Notes: a model not told the origin generated them from the letters alone. Positions 18,157 through 26,739 are shown, counted from the stretch's first letter. The stretch: 64,000 nucleotides of DNA from Candidatus Bipolaricaulota bacterium (GCA_025060415.1 JANXBT010000001.1:130313-194312); one strand, 5' to 3'. Program-made: numbers and translations.

Positions 18157-18681
18157 ATGCGCGAGGCGGAAGTACGGGCGTTGCTGGTGGATCCCGCTAC
18201 CCGCAGTCCCGTGCTCCTCCTCAAGGACCGGAACTCCACCAAGGCGATGCCCATCTGGATCGCCGAGCCGGAGGCCATGTCCATCGCCCTGGAGCTCCAG
18301 GGCCAGCGCTTCCCCCGCCCCCTTCCCCACGACCTCATGAAGGAGCTCCTGGCCGCGCTCGGCGCCTCGCTCGAGCAGGTGGTCATCACCCAGATCAAGG
18401 ACGGGGTGTTCTACGCCAAGCTCGTGATCCGTGACGCCCAAGGGGCGGTCAAGGAGCTCGACTCCCGGCCCTCCGATGCCATCGCGTTGGCCCTGCGCAC
18501 GCGCTCGCCCATCTTCATCGCCGAGGAGGTCTTCGAGCAAGCGGCCATCGAATCCCCCTTCGCCGAGGAGGAACAGTTCGAGAAGTTCGTGGAGCAGGAG
18601 TTCTCCCTCGCGGAGATCAGGCGCCGGGTGCAGGGAGAGCTGGGATCCGGATCCAGCGGGTCGGAAACGGATCAAGGCTGA
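18157..18681 (+). CDS. Bifunctional nuclease family protein (DUF151)
   Basis: The 174-residue product matches the bifunctional nuclease/DUF151 family: VLLLKDRNSTKAMPIWIAEPEA near the N-terminus (quoted in part: MPIWIAEPEA), RPLPHDLMKELL, and LDSRPSDAIALALR in the middle, followed by an acidic UVR-like tail rich in EEEQFEKFVEQEF. Plant and bacterial members have been reported with DNase and RNase activity, but the bacterial role is not settled. ATG 18157 was chosen over an upstream in-frame start because of the SD AAGGAGGGGG. Its 3' end overlaps the convergent LolA-like gene by 65 nt. Confidence 0.87.
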   Translation: MREAEVRALLVDPATRSPVLLLKDRNSTKAMPIWIAEPEAMSIALELQGQRFPRPLPHDLMKELLAALGASLEQVVITQIKDGVFYAKLVIRDAQGAVKELDSRPSDAIALALRTRSPIFIAEEVFEQAAIESPFAEEEQFEKFVEQEFSLAEIRRRVQGELGSGSSGSETDQG

Positions 18682-19279
18682 GGAGCTCGCGCAGCTCCAG
18701 CCCCCGGTTGACCCCCCGCACGGCGGCCCGAACCTCCACGGACCCGCCCTCGGCCGCCCTCAGAAGGACGCGGGTGGGGAGACGGAGCTCGCCCTCCAGG
18801 TGCACCTCGACCTCGGCGAAGGGGCCCTGGGCGGGCCGCAGCACGAACGCCGCGTCCTGGATCCAACGCACCTCCGCCGGCCCCCCGGGGGCGAGGGGCC
18901 AGAGGGCCTGGAGCTCCTGGGGGGCGATGCGGCGTTCCAGCCCCAGGGCCAACGCCGGCCGGAAGTGCACCAAAAGCCAACCCCCCTCCACCGGGCGGAG
19001 GGTGTAGACCTCGCCCGCGAGCTCCGGGGGCTCCTCGATTTCCAAGCGCACGGCCGCGCCGGAAAGGTACAGGAGGCGCGCGGCCAGCCGCGGCTCCCCC
19101 GGCCGCAGGATCACGAGGTGGGCCTCGAGGTCGCGCACCTGCTCCCAGGTGCGCACCACCTCCGCAAGCCGCTGCCGGGCCCAGAGGGGGGATTCCGGGT
19201 GGAGGTAGGGCCAGAGGGCGACGAGCAGGGCGGCCGCCAGGCCAACCCCGAGGACGAGGAGGAGCAAACCCCAGTTCAC
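18617..19279 (-). CDS. Membrane-anchored LolA-like protein, function unknown
   Basis: The 220-residue product has one N-terminal membrane helix (WGLLLLVLGVGLAAALLVALW) and an exported domain rich in beta-strand patterns (DLEAHLVILRPGEPRLAARLLY, VRLEIEEP, WLLVHFRPALALGLERR, FAEVEVHLEGE; each a separate segment). The arrangement recalls LolA/LolB/RseB-like lipoprotein-binding folds, but no catalytic motif is visible and the match is weak. I chose GTG 19279 because TATCAT ends 7 nt upstream; an upstream start at 19324 would put charged residues before the helix. It is convergent with, and overlaps by 65 nt, the nuclease gene. Confidence 0.55.
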   Translation of the reverse strand: MNWGLLLLVLGVGLAAALLVALWPYLHPESPLWARQRLAEVVRTWEQVRDLEAHLVILRPGEPRLAARLLYLSGAAVRLEIEEPPELAGEVYTLRPVEGGWLLVHFRPALALGLERRIAPQELQALWPLAPGGPAEVRWIQDAAFVLRPAQGPFAEVEVHLEGELRLPTRVLLRAAEGGSVEVRAAVRGVNRGLELRELLSLDPFPTRWIRIPALPAPGA

Positions 19280-19286
19280 AAACGCG

Positions 19287-19292
19287 ATGATA
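19287..19292 (-). promoter_or_regulatory. -10 box of the LolA-like gene
   Basis: TATCAT (19292-19287) ends 7 nt before the GTG at 19279. No SD lies between, so a leaderless transcript is likely. The -35 is not clear. Confidence 0.45.
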
Positions 19293-19309
19293 TCCGGGGA
19301 CGCGTGCGG

Positions 19310-19338
19310 TTGCCGAGGACGCAAAAACCGCGTAGAAT
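19310..19338 (+). promoter_or_regulatory. pgk promoter
   Basis: TTGCCG (19310-19315) and TAGAAT (19333-19338) are separated by exactly 17 nt. Transcription would begin near 19345, at or just before TTG 19345, GTG 19348 and ATG 19357. Confidence 0.65.
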
Positions 19339-19356
19339 ACGGACTTGGTGATCCCC

Positions 19357-20538
19357 ATGAAATTGCGCACCGTGAGGGAGATTGATCCGCAGGGGAAGAA
19401 GGTTTTGTTTCGCGCGGATTTGAACGTGCCCCTGGCCGACGGAAAGGTCGCGGACGATTCCCGCATTCGCGCGGTCCTCCCCACCCTGAGGTGGCTTTTG
19501 GAGCGGGGGGCGCGGGTGGCGGTGTGCTCCCACCTGGGCCGGCCCGAGGGGAAGGTGGTGGAGGGGCTGCGCCTGAAGCCCGTAGCCGAGCGGCTGGAGA
19601 AGCTCCTGGGGAAGCCCGTTCCGGCCCTGACCGAATGCGTCGGCCCCACGGTGCGCAAGGCGGTGGAGGCCCTCAAGCCCGGGGAGCTCCTCATGCTGGA
19701 GAACGTGCGCTTCCATCCCGAGGAGGAGGCCAACGACCCCAAGTTCGCCCAGGCCCTGGCCGAGCCCTTCGATATCTTTGTGAACGACGCCTTCGCCACG
19801 GCCCACCGCGCCCACGCCTCCACCGTGGGGGTGGCCCGCTACCTTCCGGCCTACGCCGGCTTCCTCATGGAGCGGGAGGTGGAGGTCCTCTCGGGGCTGC
19901 TCACCCACCCCCGCCGGCCGTTCTACGTGCTCGTGGGGGGGAAGAAGGCCAGCGACAAGCTGGGGGTCCTCAAGGGCCTCCTGCCCCGGGTGGACGGGTT
20001 CCTCATCGGGGGCGGGGTGGCCTTCACCTTCCTCGCCGCCCAGGGGCTCAAGGTGGGGAAGTCCGTGCTGGAGGAAAAGCTCATCCCCACCATCAAGGAG
20101 CTGAGCGAGGAGATCAAGCGGCAGGGCAAGGAGCTGCACCTCCCCGTGGACGTGGTGGTGGCGCCCGAGCTCCGGGAGGGCGTGGAGATCAAGGTCATCT
20201 CGGTGCAGGCCATCCCCGAGGGCTGGATGGGGTTGGACATCGGGCCGGCCACGATCGGCCGGTTCGCCGAGGTGATCCAGCGGGCGGGCACGGTGGTGTG
20301 GACCGGCCCCATGGGCGCCTTCGAGGTGCCGCCCTTTGGGAAGGGCACGGAGGCCATGGCCCGGGCCCTCATCAGCTCCAAGGCCTTCACGGTGGTGGGC
20401 GGCGGGGAGACCGGGGAGGCCGTGGAGAAGCTGGGCCTCACGGAGAAGTTCGGGTACGTGTCCACGGGCGGGGGGGCCACCCTGAGCTTCCTCCAGGGCG
20501 AGCCCATGCCGGCCCTGGAGGTCCTGCGCGCCGACTGA
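19357..20538 (+). CDS. pgk: Phosphoglycerate kinase
   Basis: Pgk transfers phosphate between 1,3-bisphosphoglycerate and ADP in glycolysis or gluconeogenesis. The 393-residue product has the N-terminal FRADLNVPL, the substrate motif VCSHLGRPEGK, ENVRFHPEEEAND, NDAFATAHRAHAS and the C-terminal nucleotide motif VVGGGETGEAVEK with GYVSTGGGA. ATG 19357 gives the standard N-terminus; GTG 19348 or TTG 19345 in the same frame would suit a leaderless start. A tRNA gene follows after 26 nt. tpiA lies 22 kb away, so glycolytic genes are not clustered. Confidence 0.96.
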   Translation: MKLRTVREIDPQGKKVLFRADLNVPLADGKVADDSRIRAVLPTLRWLLERGARVAVCSHLGRPEGKVVEGLRLKPVAERLEKLLGKPVPALTECVGPTVRKAVEALKPGELLMLENVRFHPEEEANDPKFAQALAEPFDIFVNDAFATAHRAHASTVGVARYLPAYAGFLMEREVEVLSGLLTHPRRPFYVLVGGKKASDKLGVLKGLLPRVDGFLIGGGVAFTFLAAQGLKVGKSVLEEKLIPTIKELSEEIKRQGKELHLPVDVVVAPELREGVEIKVISVQAIPEGWMGLDIGPATIGRFAEVIQRAGTVVWTGPMGAFEVPPFGKGTEAMARALISSKAFTVVGGGETGEAVEKLGLTEKFGYVSTGGGATLSFLQGEPMPALEVLRAD

Positions 20539-20547
20539 CCCCCGGGG

Positions 20548-20553
20548 TATAAT
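20548..20553 (+). promoter_or_regulatory. -10 box of the tRNA-Gly gene
   Basis: TATAAT at 20548-20553 lies 11 nt upstream of the mature tRNA 5' end and 9 nt after the pgk stop. Any -35 would lie within the end of pgk and is poor. Confidence 0.6.
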
Positions 20554-20564
20554 ATTTACCGGAC

Positions 20565-20640
20565 GCGGGCATAGCTCAGTTGGTAGAGCGTCGGCGTCCC
20601 AAGCCGAAGGCCGCGGGTTCGATTCCCGTTGCCCGCTCCA
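20565..20640 (+). tRNA. tRNA-Gly (anticodon CCC)
   Basis: The 76-nt cloverleaf has acceptor stem GCGGGCA/TGCCCGC, D-arm GCTC...GAGC, anticodon stem TCGGC/GCCGA around loop GTCCCAA, T-arm CGGGTTCGATTCCCG and an encoded 3' CCA. The anticodon CCC reads GGG glycine codons, which are common in this G+C-rich DNA. The uracil-DNA glycosylase gene starts only 16 nt after the CCA and may be cotranscribed. Confidence 0.97.
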
Positions 20641-20655
20641 GCCGGGAGGTCCTTC

Positions 20656-21258
20656 TTGTCCCCCTTCTCGCCCACCCTCGCTGCCCTCGAGCAACGCGTG
20701 CAAGCCTGCCGCCGCTGCGCCCTCGCCCAAGGCCGCACCCACGTGGTGTTCGGCGAAGGGAAGGCCCCCACCGACCTCATGCTCATCGGCGAGGCCCCGG
20801 GCGAGGTGGAGGACGAAACGGGCCGCCCCTTCGTGGGCCCCGCCGGCCAGCTCCTCACCCAAATCCTCCACAGCGTGGGCCTCTCCCGCGACGAGGTCTA
20901 CATCACCAACGTGGTGAAGTGCCGGCCCCCGGGGAATCGCGTGCCCACCCGGGAGGAGATGAGCGCCTGCTGGGAGTGGCTTTCCGCCCAGATCGGGCTT
21001 GTGCGGCCCAGGATCATCGTGACCCTGGGCAACACCCCCACCCACTGGCTCCTGGGACGGCCGGAGGGGATCAACGAGCTGCGGGGCCGCTTCTACCCCT
21101 GGAAGGGCGGGATCGAGGTCTTCCCCATGTTCCACCCCAGCTACCTCCTGCGGAACCCCAGCCGGGCCAAGGGGAGTCCAAAATACCTGACGTGGCTGGA
21201 CATCCAGGCGGTGAAGGAGAGGCTCTTGTCCCTCCGCTCCCCGACCCCGCCGAGCTGA
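20656..21258 (+). CDS. Uracil-DNA glycosylase, family 4 (Fe-S type)
   Basis: This enzyme removes uracil from DNA, a repair need increased at high temperature. The 200-residue product has the family-4 blocks ACRRCALAQGRT, IGEAPGEVEDETGRPFVGPA, the asparagine-containing VVKCRPPGNR and the HPS motif in MFHPSYLLR. Cysteines near the N-terminus (CRRC) and in VVKC and ACWEW fit the four 4Fe-4S ligands. I chose TTG 20656 because GGGAGGT (20644-20650) is 5 nt upstream; longer in-frame starts would lie inside the tRNA. Such enzymes are typical of thermophiles and other deep lineages. Confidence 0.93.
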   Translation: MSPFSPTLAALEQRVQACRRCALAQGRTHVVFGEGKAPTDLMLIGEAPGEVEDETGRPFVGPAGQLLTQILHSVGLSRDEVYITNVVKCRPPGNRVPTREEMSACWEWLSAQIGLVRPRIIVTLGNTPTHWLLGRPEGINELRGRFYPWKGGIEVFPMFHPSYLLRNPSRAKGSPKYLTWLDIQAVKERLLSLRSPTPPS

Positions 21259-21719
21259 CGGCCGCGGAGCGGCGGGAGCTGGTGCAGCGGGCCCTGGCCC
21301 GCGCGGAGGAGCTGCGCCGGGCCCAGCGCCACAAGGAGGCCATCGACCTCCTTTTGGACCTCCTGCGCTACGGGGAGGAGAAGGCCACGATCTATTTCCG
21401 CCTGGGCAACGTGTACTTCGAGGCCGGGGACCTGGCGCGGGCGGAGTACGCGTACCGGCGGGCCATCCAAGAAGACCCCCGCCACGCCTCCGCTCACCAC
21501 AACCTGGGCGTGGTATACCGCAAACAGGGGAGGATCGCGGAGTCCGTGCGGATGCTGAAGAAGGCGCGGCGCCTGGAGCTCCGCTACCCCAAGCCCGTGG
21601 CGCTCACCCCGGAGCAGCGGCGGGCCCTGTGGCGCCTGGCCTGGCCCATGATGCTCGTGCCCTTCCTCCTCGTGGCCCTCCTCTTTTTCCTCGCCTGGCT
21701 GATCGGGAGGCTCACCTAG
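21192..21719 (+). CDS. TPR-repeat protein with C-terminal membrane anchor
   Basis: The product has two to three TPR units (EAIDLLLDLLRYGEEKATIYFRLGNVYFEAG, cited here by position ~residues 45-75, and AEYAYRRAIQEDPRHASAHHNLG) and ends in a hydrophobic helix (MMLVPFLLVALLFFLAWLIG). TPRs mediate protein contacts; the tail would anchor it with its TPRs in the cytosol. The start is uncertain: GTG 21192 overlaps the glycosylase gene by 67 nt, CTG 21255 overlaps its stop as CTGA, and another GTG lies near 21282. Its last 8 nt overlap the convergent MoeB-like gene. No specific function can be given. Confidence 0.75.
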   Translation: MAGHPGGEGEALVPPLPDPAELTAAERRELVQRALARAEELRRAQRHKEAIDLLLDLLRYGEEKATIYFRLGNVYFEAGDLARAEYAYRRAIQEDPRHASAHHNLGVVYRKQGRIAESVRMLKKARRLELRYPKPVALTPEQRRALWRLAWPMMLVPFLLVALLFFLAWLIGRLT

Positions 21720-22713
21720 CGAGGTACTGGTCGTAGAGGGCTTGGGCGCGGTTGGGGTCGCGGAGGCCCTTGACGAGGGCCCGGCCGTCGGGGAACACGG
21801 TGAGGTGGACCCCTTCCACCTCAAGGAAGAGGAGGCCGTGGCGGAGCTCGGCCCGGCCGAGGGGCGCCAGGCGCGCGGCCAGGGCCCCTAGGTCCAGGGA
21901 GGTCTTCGCCCGGGGCAGGATCTGCACCACGTCCCCGCACAGGGTGGCCGTGCGGGAGGCCTCGCGCAGGAAGGGGAAGTCGCGGCTCACGCAGGTGGGG
22001 CAGGCGGGGTTGCGCTTCACCTCCACGGTTTGGATGCGGAGGCCCCAGAGGTCCAGGTAGAGGAGCGTTCCGGCGGGGGCGGCGGGGCCCTCCAGGAGGA
22101 GGCGGAGGGCGGCGGCCGCCTGCAGGGCGGCCAGGGCCTTGGGCACCGGCCCCAGGATCCCGGCCTCCGCGCAGGTGGGGATGGCCCCGGGCGCCGGCGG
22201 GTTGGGGAACAGGCAGCGCAGGCACGGCCCGCGGCCCGGCCAAACGGGCAGCAGCAGGCCGTACGTGGCCAAGACCGCCGTGTAGATCCAGGGCCGCTCG
22301 TACTTCACGCAGGCCTCGTTCACCACGTAGCGGGACTCGAGGTTGTCCAGGCCGTCCACGACGAGGTCGACTTGGGGCACCAGTTCCTCGGCCAGGGGGC
22401 CGTCCAGGTGCGCCACGTGGACCTCGATTTGGGCCTGGGGATCGAGGGTGCGGAGCTTTTCCGCGGCGGCCGCGGCCTTGGGCCGCCCCACGTCGCCGGG
22501 AGCAAAGAGCGCCACGCGGTGGAGGTTGTGCACCTCCACCACGTCCCGGTCCACCAGGACCAGGCGGCGGACCCCTGCGCGCAGGAGGGCCTCGGCGGTG
22601 TGGGTCCCCAAGGCGCCGCAGCCGGCCACGAGCACCCGCTTCTCCCCCAGCCGCTTCTGCCCCTCCGTGCCCACCTGGGGAAGGAGGACTTGGCGCGCGA
22701 ACCGCTCGTCCAT
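21712..22713 (-). CDS. E1-like adenylyltransferase (MoeB/ThiF/HesA family)
   Basis: The 333-residue enzyme would adenylate the C-terminal glycine of a ubiquitin-like sulfur carrier such as MoaD or ThiS. It has the arginine-containing N-terminus ERFARQVLLPQVG, the nucleotide loop VAGCGALGTHTAE, DRDVVEVHNLHR, DGLDNLESRYVVNEAC and the zinc-binding pairs CLRC and CPTC. About 75 extra C-terminal residues form a small alpha/beta extension rather than a rhodanese domain. A leaderless promoter precedes it (TTGGCG-17-CAAAAT-8-ATG). Since molybdenum and tungsten enzymes and MocA are nearby, MoeB function is plausible, but thiamine or tRNA thiolation cannot be excluded. Confidence 0.88.
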   Translation of the reverse strand: MDERFARQVLLPQVGTEGQKRLGEKRVLVAGCGALGTHTAEALLRAGVRRLVLVDRDVVEVHNLHRVALFAPGDVGRPKAAAAAEKLRTLDPQAQIEVHVAHLDGPLAEELVPQVDLVVDGLDNLESRYVVNEACVKYERPWIYTAVLATYGLLLPVWPGRGPCLRCLFPNPPAPGAIPTCAEAGILGPVPKALAALQAAAALRLLLEGPAAPAGTLLYLDLWGLRIQTVEVKRNPACPTCVSRDFPFLREASRTATLCGDVVQILPRAKTSLDLGALAARLAPLGRAELRHGLLFLEVEGVHLTVFPDGRALVKGLRDPNRAQALYDQYLAR

Positions 22714-22721
22714 GGCCCGGG

Positions 22722-22750
22722 ATTTTGGGGCCGGAGGGAGGCTTCGCCAA
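22722..22750 (-). promoter_or_regulatory. Promoter of the MoeB-like gene
   Basis: TTGGCG (22750-22745) is 17 nt from CAAAAT (22727-22722), which ends 8 nt before the ATG at 22713. No SD is present. Confidence 0.55.
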
Positions 22751-22788
22751 CCGCCGCCGGATAGACTTGCCCCGCCGAAGGAGGGGCG

Positions 22789-23427
22789 ATGCAGATCTAC
22801 CTGGACACGGCGAAGGTGGAGGAGATCCGGGAGTTCGCGTGGCTCATCGACGGGGTCACCACGAACCCGACCCTGGTGGCCCAGGCCGGCCGGCCCTTCC
22901 GCGAGGTGCTGCGGGAGATCTGCGCCCTTGTGCGGGGCCCGGTCTCCGCCGAGGTGATCTCCCTGGACGCGGAGGGCATGGTGCGGGAGGCCCAGGAGCT
23001 CGCCCGCATCGCCGACAACATCGTGATCAAGATCCCCTTGACCCCGGAGGGGCTGAAGGCCGTCCAGCGCCTCAAGGCCCTGGGGATCAAGACGAACGTG
23101 ACCCTGGTGTTCTCCGCGCCCCAGGCCCTGTTGGCCGCCAAGTGCGGGGCCGACTACGTATCGCCCTTCGTGGGCCGCATCGACGACCACGGCGGGGACG
23201 GGATGGGCGTGGTGGCCGAAATCCTCCAGATCTTCCGGAACTACAGCTTCCCCACCCAGGTCATCGTGGCCAGCGTGCGTCACCCCGGCCACGTGGTGGC
23301 CGCGGCCACCCTGGGCGCGCCCATCGTCACCATGCCCTACGCCGTGCTCCAACGCCTCTTCCACCACCCCCTCACCGAGCAGGGGATCGCCCGCTTCCTC
23401 AAGGACTGGGAGAAGGTCCCCCGCTAG
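22789..23427 (+). CDS. tal: Transaldolase (short FSA/TalC-type)
   Basis: The 212-residue product is of the short transaldolase class. It shows [25 protein letters not shown], the Schiff-base lysine region [44 protein letters not shown] (cited in part: [10 protein letters not shown]) and ASVRHPGHV. It transfers a dihydroxyacetone unit in the pentose phosphate pathway, or could act as fructose-6-phosphate aldolase; sequence alone does not separate these. SD AAGGAGGGG precedes ATG 22789. The stop codon shares its CTAG core with the stop of the convergent spherulin gene. Confidence 0.93.
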   Translation: MQIYLDTAKVEEIREFAWLIDGVTTNPTLVAQAGRPFREVLREICALVRGPVSAEVISLDAEGMVREAQELARIADNIVIKIPLTPEGLKAVQRLKALGIKTNVTLVFSAPQALLAAKCGADYVSPFVGRIDDHGGDGMGVVAEILQIFRNYSFPTQVIVASVRHPGHVVAAATLGAPIVTMPYAVLQRLFHHPLTEQGIARFLKDWEKVPR

Positions 23428-24239
23428 GGCACGTAGTAGAGGGGCTTGCGGAAGAGCTGCACCCAGCCCTCCCAGTAGGCGGGGAGGCGGTCCCACTCGT
23501 TAGGGGGCACGTCATCGGTGCAGTGCACGAAGGCCGCAAAGGGGACGCGGCGGAGCACCTCCTCCGCGGCGCTCAAGGACGGCACGCCCTTGAGGAGCAC
23601 GGCGAAGCGCTCCCTCGGGTAGCGGCGCACGTAGTCCGGGAAGGTGTGGGCCAGGAAGTTCTCGTAGTAGTCCTCGTAAATGACGACCACGTCGCCCACC
23701 CCCGCCTGCAGGTACTCTTCGGCGATCGTGGTGCCTGGGTTCAGCACCACCCACCGGAAGCCCTTCGCCTTTGCGTAGGCGTAGAGCTCCTGGTAGTACG
23801 CGAGCCAGGCCGCGGAGGAGTTGACGCCGTCGTAGAAGATCCCTTGCACGCCGTATGCCGTGAAGTGTTCGGCATAGAGGTCCACCTCGGCCTTGACGTT
23901 GGGGAGGGGCTTGGCGCCGTAGGCGGTCCAAACGTAGCCGAGCATCGTCACCCCGGCGTTTTTCAGGTCCGTGAGGCCCTTCTGATAATCGGCGTTGGGC
24001 GGGCCGCCGGGGCCGCTGGCCGGGTTGATGATGGCCCAGATCTCCGCCTGGGCCGCGGCCCGGGCCACCCGCGGCCACTCGTACGCAGGCTCCCCTAGCC
24101 ACCACATGGGGTAGATGTAGAGGGGCAGGAGGATCTTCCGCCCCACGGGCGAGATGGCGGGGACGGGTTGGACCCAGAAGCACCCCACCAGCCCTAAGAC
24201 CACCCCCAAGACGACCGCTGCCCCAAGCGCGCGCTTCAT
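23424..24239 (-). CDS. Spherulin-4 family lipoprotein
   Basis: The 271-residue product has a lipoprotein signal ending in LVGC (lipobox near residues 17-20) and a TIM-barrel-like domain: [48 protein letters not shown] and [11 protein letters not shown]. This matches the spherulation-specific family 4, related to glycoside hydrolases acting on galactosamine-containing polymers. The asparagine/proline segment INPASGPG and the acidic FYDGV are the likely sugar-site elements. It has its own promoter, TTCACG-17-TAAAAT, 9 nt before the ATG. Location is the outer face of the membrane; a cell-surface polysaccharide is the likely substrate by inference. Confidence 0.8.
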   Translation of the reverse strand: MKRALGAAVVLGVVLGLVGCFWVQPVPAISPVGRKILLPLYIYPMWWLGEPAYEWPRVARAAAQAEIWAIINPASGPGGPPNADYQKGLTDLKNAGVTMLGYVWTAYGAKPLPNVKAEVDLYAEHFTAYGVQGIFYDGVNSSAAWLAYYQELYAYAKAKGFRWVVLNPGTTIAEEYLQAGVGDVVVIYEDYYENFLAHTFPDYVRRYPRERFAVLLKGVPSLSAAEEVLRRVPFAAFVHCTDDVPPNEWDRLPAYWEGWVQLFRKPLYYVP

Positions 24240-24248
24240 GGCCGGGTC

Positions 24249-24277
24249 ATTTTAGGGCGATTAGACCCAGCCGTGAA
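24249..24277 (-). promoter_or_regulatory. Promoter of the spherulin-4 lipoprotein gene
   Basis: TTCACG (24277-24272) is 17 nt from TAAAAT (24254-24249), which ends 9 nt before ATG 24239. There is no SD. Part of the promoter lies within the end of tsaD. Confidence 0.5.
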
Positions 24278-25262
24278 GCGGGAGGTTGGCGTCCGGGGCC
24301 AGGGAGAAGGGGTCGGAGCGCCCCAGGGCGGTGTAGCGGTGGTGGGCGCAGGCGGCCACGGTGGCGGCGTTGTCCGTGCACAGCTCCGGCGGGGGGAAGA
24401 ACACCTCCATTCCCCGGGCGGCGGCGCGCGGGGGGAAGACTTCGCGCAGGCGGCGGTTGGCCGCGACCCCCCCGGCCACCGCGATCCGCTTGAGCTGGAA
24501 GCGCCGGGCGGCGCGCAGGGCCTTCTCCACCAGCACCTCCACCACGGCCTCCAGGAAAGAGGCGCAGAGGTCGGGCAGGGGCGCGCCCGGGTGCTCCCGG
24601 AGCCAGTAGACCGCGGCGGTCTTGAGGCCGGCGAAGCTCATGTCTAGGCCGCTTTCCAGCATGGGCCGGGGGAAGGGGATGCGGGAGGGGTCGCCTTGGC
24701 GGGCCAAGGCGTCGATGTGGGGGCCGGCGGGGTAGGGCAGGCCCAACAGCCGGCCGAACTTGTCCAAGGCCTCGCCGGCCGCGTCGTCCCGCGTCCCGCC
24801 CACCACCCGGTACTCGCCCCACCGGGGCACGACGGCAAGGAGGGTGTGCCCCCCGGAGACGATAAGGCCCAAGAAGGGCGGGTCCACCGGGTCCGGGGCG
24901 AGCCGCAGGGCGAAGAGGTGGGCGGCGAGGTGGTTCACCCCCACCAGGGGGAGGCCGCGGGCCAGGGCCACCCCCGCCGCGTAGGCCACGCCCACCAGGA
25001 GGGGGCCGATCAGCCCCGGGCCGTAGGTCACGCCCACCAGCCCGAGGTCCTCCCACCCCACCTGGGCCCGCGCCAGGGCCTCCTGGGCGAGGACGGGAAG
25101 CTTGCGGAGGTGGTCGCGGCTGGCGGCCTCGGGCACCACCCCTCCGTAGCGCGCGTGCAGATCGGCCTGAGAGTAGACGAGGTTGACCAGGATCCTCTGG
25201 CCGTCCTCCAGGAGGGCTACCGCCGTCTCGTCGCAGGAGGTCTCAATCCCCAAGACGAGCAT
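24261..25262 (-). CDS. tsaD: tRNA N6-threonylcarbamoyladenosine synthase subunit TsaD
   Basis: TsaD transfers the threonylcarbamoyl group to A37 of ANN-decoding tRNAs. The 333-residue product has GIETSCDETAVA at the N-terminus, the metal-binding GVNHLAAH, LIVSGGHT and the C-terminal AVAGGVAANRRLR and CTDNAATVA. Its ATG overlaps the hpt stop as TAATG, so the two genes are coupled. Partners TsaB, TsaC and TsaE are not in this window. The function is universal and unrelated to its neighbour's. Confidence 0.97.
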   Translation of the reverse strand: MLVLGIETSCDETAVALLEDGQRILVNLVYSQADLHARYGGVVPEAASRDHLRKLPVLAQEALARAQVGWEDLGLVGVTYGPGLIGPLLVGVAYAAGVALARGLPLVGVNHLAAHLFALRLAPDPVDPPFLGLIVSGGHTLLAVVPRWGEYRVVGGTRDDAAGEALDKFGRLLGLPYPAGPHIDALARQGDPSRIPFPRPMLESGLDMSFAGLKTAAVYWLREHPGAPLPDLCASFLEAVVEVLVEKALRAARRFQLKRIAVAGGVAANRRLREVFPPRAAARGMEVFFPPPELCTDNAATVAACAHHRYTALGRSDPFSLAPDANLPLHGWV

Positions 25263-25828
25263 TAGGCCTCGCGGATGTATTCGGGCTTGAGGACGCCGAT
25301 GAAGGGGAGGTTCCGGTAGAGCTCGGCGTAGTCTAGACCATACCCCACCACGAACACGTTCTCGGGCACGACGAAGCCCACGTAGTCCACGGGGACCTCC
25401 ACCTCGCGGCGGTAGGGTTTGTCAAGGAGGGTGCAGACCCGCAGGGAGGCGGGCTCGCGGGCCCACAGGCTCCGGAGGATGTGGCGGAGGGTGTGGCCGG
25501 TGTCCACGATGTCCTCGACGATGAGGACGTCCCTGCGGCCGATGGCGCAGTCCAGGTCCTTGAGGACACGCACCTCGCCGGGGCTGGTGCCGTTGCGGTA
25601 GCTGGACACGGCCATGAAGTCGTAGTGGATGGGGATTTCCATGGCGCGGATGAGGTCGGCCATGAAGGGGAGGGCGCCCTTAAGGAGGCCCACCACGAGG
25701 AGGGGGCGGCCGAAGGGGTCCCGCTTGCCGCCGTTGCGGTAGTCCCGGGAGATCTGGGCGCCCAGCTCCCGCACCCGCCTTTGGATCTCTTCCGCGGAAA
25801 AGAGAACCCGCTCGATGTGCTCGCGCAT
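25262..25828 (-). CDS. hpt: Hypoxanthine phosphoribosyltransferase
   Basis: Hpt salvages hypoxanthine or guanine with PRPP to give IMP or GMP. The 188-residue product has VGLLKGALPFMADLIRAM, the PRPP-binding loop VLIVEDIVDTGHTL and a C-terminal YGLDYAELYRNLPFIGVLK segment. ATG 25828 was chosen because GAGGGAAAG is upstream and because the domain begins with HIERVLFS. It lies 59 nt after the FAD subunit gene of the purine island and on the same strand. Salvage of purine bases imported by the BMP transporter therefore fits, and it may be expressed from the same transcript. Confidence 0.94.
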   Translation of the reverse strand: MREHIERVLFSAEEIQRRVRELGAQISRDYRNGGKRDPFGRPLLVVGLLKGALPFMADLIRAMEIPIHYDFMAVSSYRNGTSPGEVRVLKDLDCAIGRRDVLIVEDIVDTGHTLRHILRSLWAREPASLRVCTLLDKPYRREVEVPVDYVGFVVPENVFVVGYGLDYAELYRNLPFIGVLKPEYIREA

Positions 25829-25887
25829 TGGCTTTCCCTCGCCTGCGAAAAAGGGAAAAAGAGGATACCCGAGGGGCGGGGAGGGCG

Positions 25888-26739
25888 CTAGGCCGGGCGG
25901 GCCAGGGCCTGGGCCAGGGCGAGGAGCAGCCGGCCGGCCACCTTCCGTCGGTACTCCGCGGAGGCCCGCAGGTCCGAAATGGGCTGGGTGGCCGCGCAAA
26001 GGAGGGGCACCAGGTCCGCCCAGGCCTCGGGCCGGACCGGCCGGCCCACGAGGGCCTGCTCCACCTCCCGGGGCCGGAGGACGGTGGGCGCGACGGAGCC
26101 CAGGGCCAGCCGGGCCTGGGCCACCCGCCCGCCCTCCACCCACACCAGGGCGCCCAGGGAGGCCACGGCGATCACCAGGGCCTGCCGCCGCCCCACCTTG
26201 CGGAAAAAGCTCAGGGGCTGGCCCTCCAGGTACGGAAGGAACAGGGCGCGCACGAGCTCCCCCGGCCGGAGCGCCGTCTGCCGCGGCCCCTGGATGAACT
26301 CCGCCACCGGGAGCTCCCGCTCCCCGGCGGCGCTCACCAGGCGCACCCGCGCCTCCAAAAGGTAGAGGGCCACCAGGCCATCGCCCGCGGGCGAAGCGGT
26401 GACGAGGTTGCCCCCAAGGGTGCCCATGGCCCGAATGGCCGGGGAGCCGATGGTCGCTAGGACCTGGCGCAGGATGGGGAACCGCGCCGTGGCCGGATGG
26501 GCGAGGAGCTCGGCGTGGGTGAGGGCCGCGCCCACCTCCAACCCCTCCGCTGTCTCCCGGAGGACGCGCAACTCCGGCAGTTCGCCCACGTACACGAGGA
26601 AGGGAGGGTTTTCGGTGCCCTTGCGGATGGCCACGAGCAAATCCGTGCCCCCGGCCAGGGGCTTCCCGCCCTCCGCCAGGTAACGCAGGGCTTCCCCCAA
26701 GTCCGCGGGCTTCACCGCGGGGATGGGCCGCCGGCGCAT
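25888..26739 (-). CDS. FAD-binding medium subunit of a molybdenum hydroxylase (YgfM/XdhB/CoxM type)
   Basis: The 283-residue protein carries FAD in hydroxylases of the xanthine dehydrogenase family. It shows AGGTDLLVAIRKG near residues 29-41, AALTHAELLAHP, the second FAD motif IRAMGTLGGNLVTASPAGD (shown in part: GTLGGNL) and the CO_deh_flav_C region FRKVGRRQALVIAVAS. Its start at 26739 overlaps mocA by 28 nt. The minus-strand operon includes a 2Fe-2S subunit but no large molybdopterin subunit, so its partner must be encoded elsewhere. The large subunit at 39.9-42.2 kb, or one outside the window, are candidates. E. coli YgfM occurs in the same context. Confidence 0.9.
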   Translation of the reverse strand: MRRRPIPAVKPADLGEALRYLAEGGKPLAGGTDLLVAIRKGTENPPFLVYVGELPELRVLRETAEGLEVGAALTHAELLAHPATARFPILRQVLATIGSPAIRAMGTLGGNLVTASPAGDGLVALYLLEARVRLVSAAGERELPVAEFIQGPRQTALRPGELVRALFLPYLEGQPLSFFRKVGRRQALVIAVASLGALVWVEGGRVAQARLALGSVAPTVLRPREVEQALVGRPVRPEAWADLVPLLCAATQPISDLRASAEYRRKVAGRLLLALAQALARPA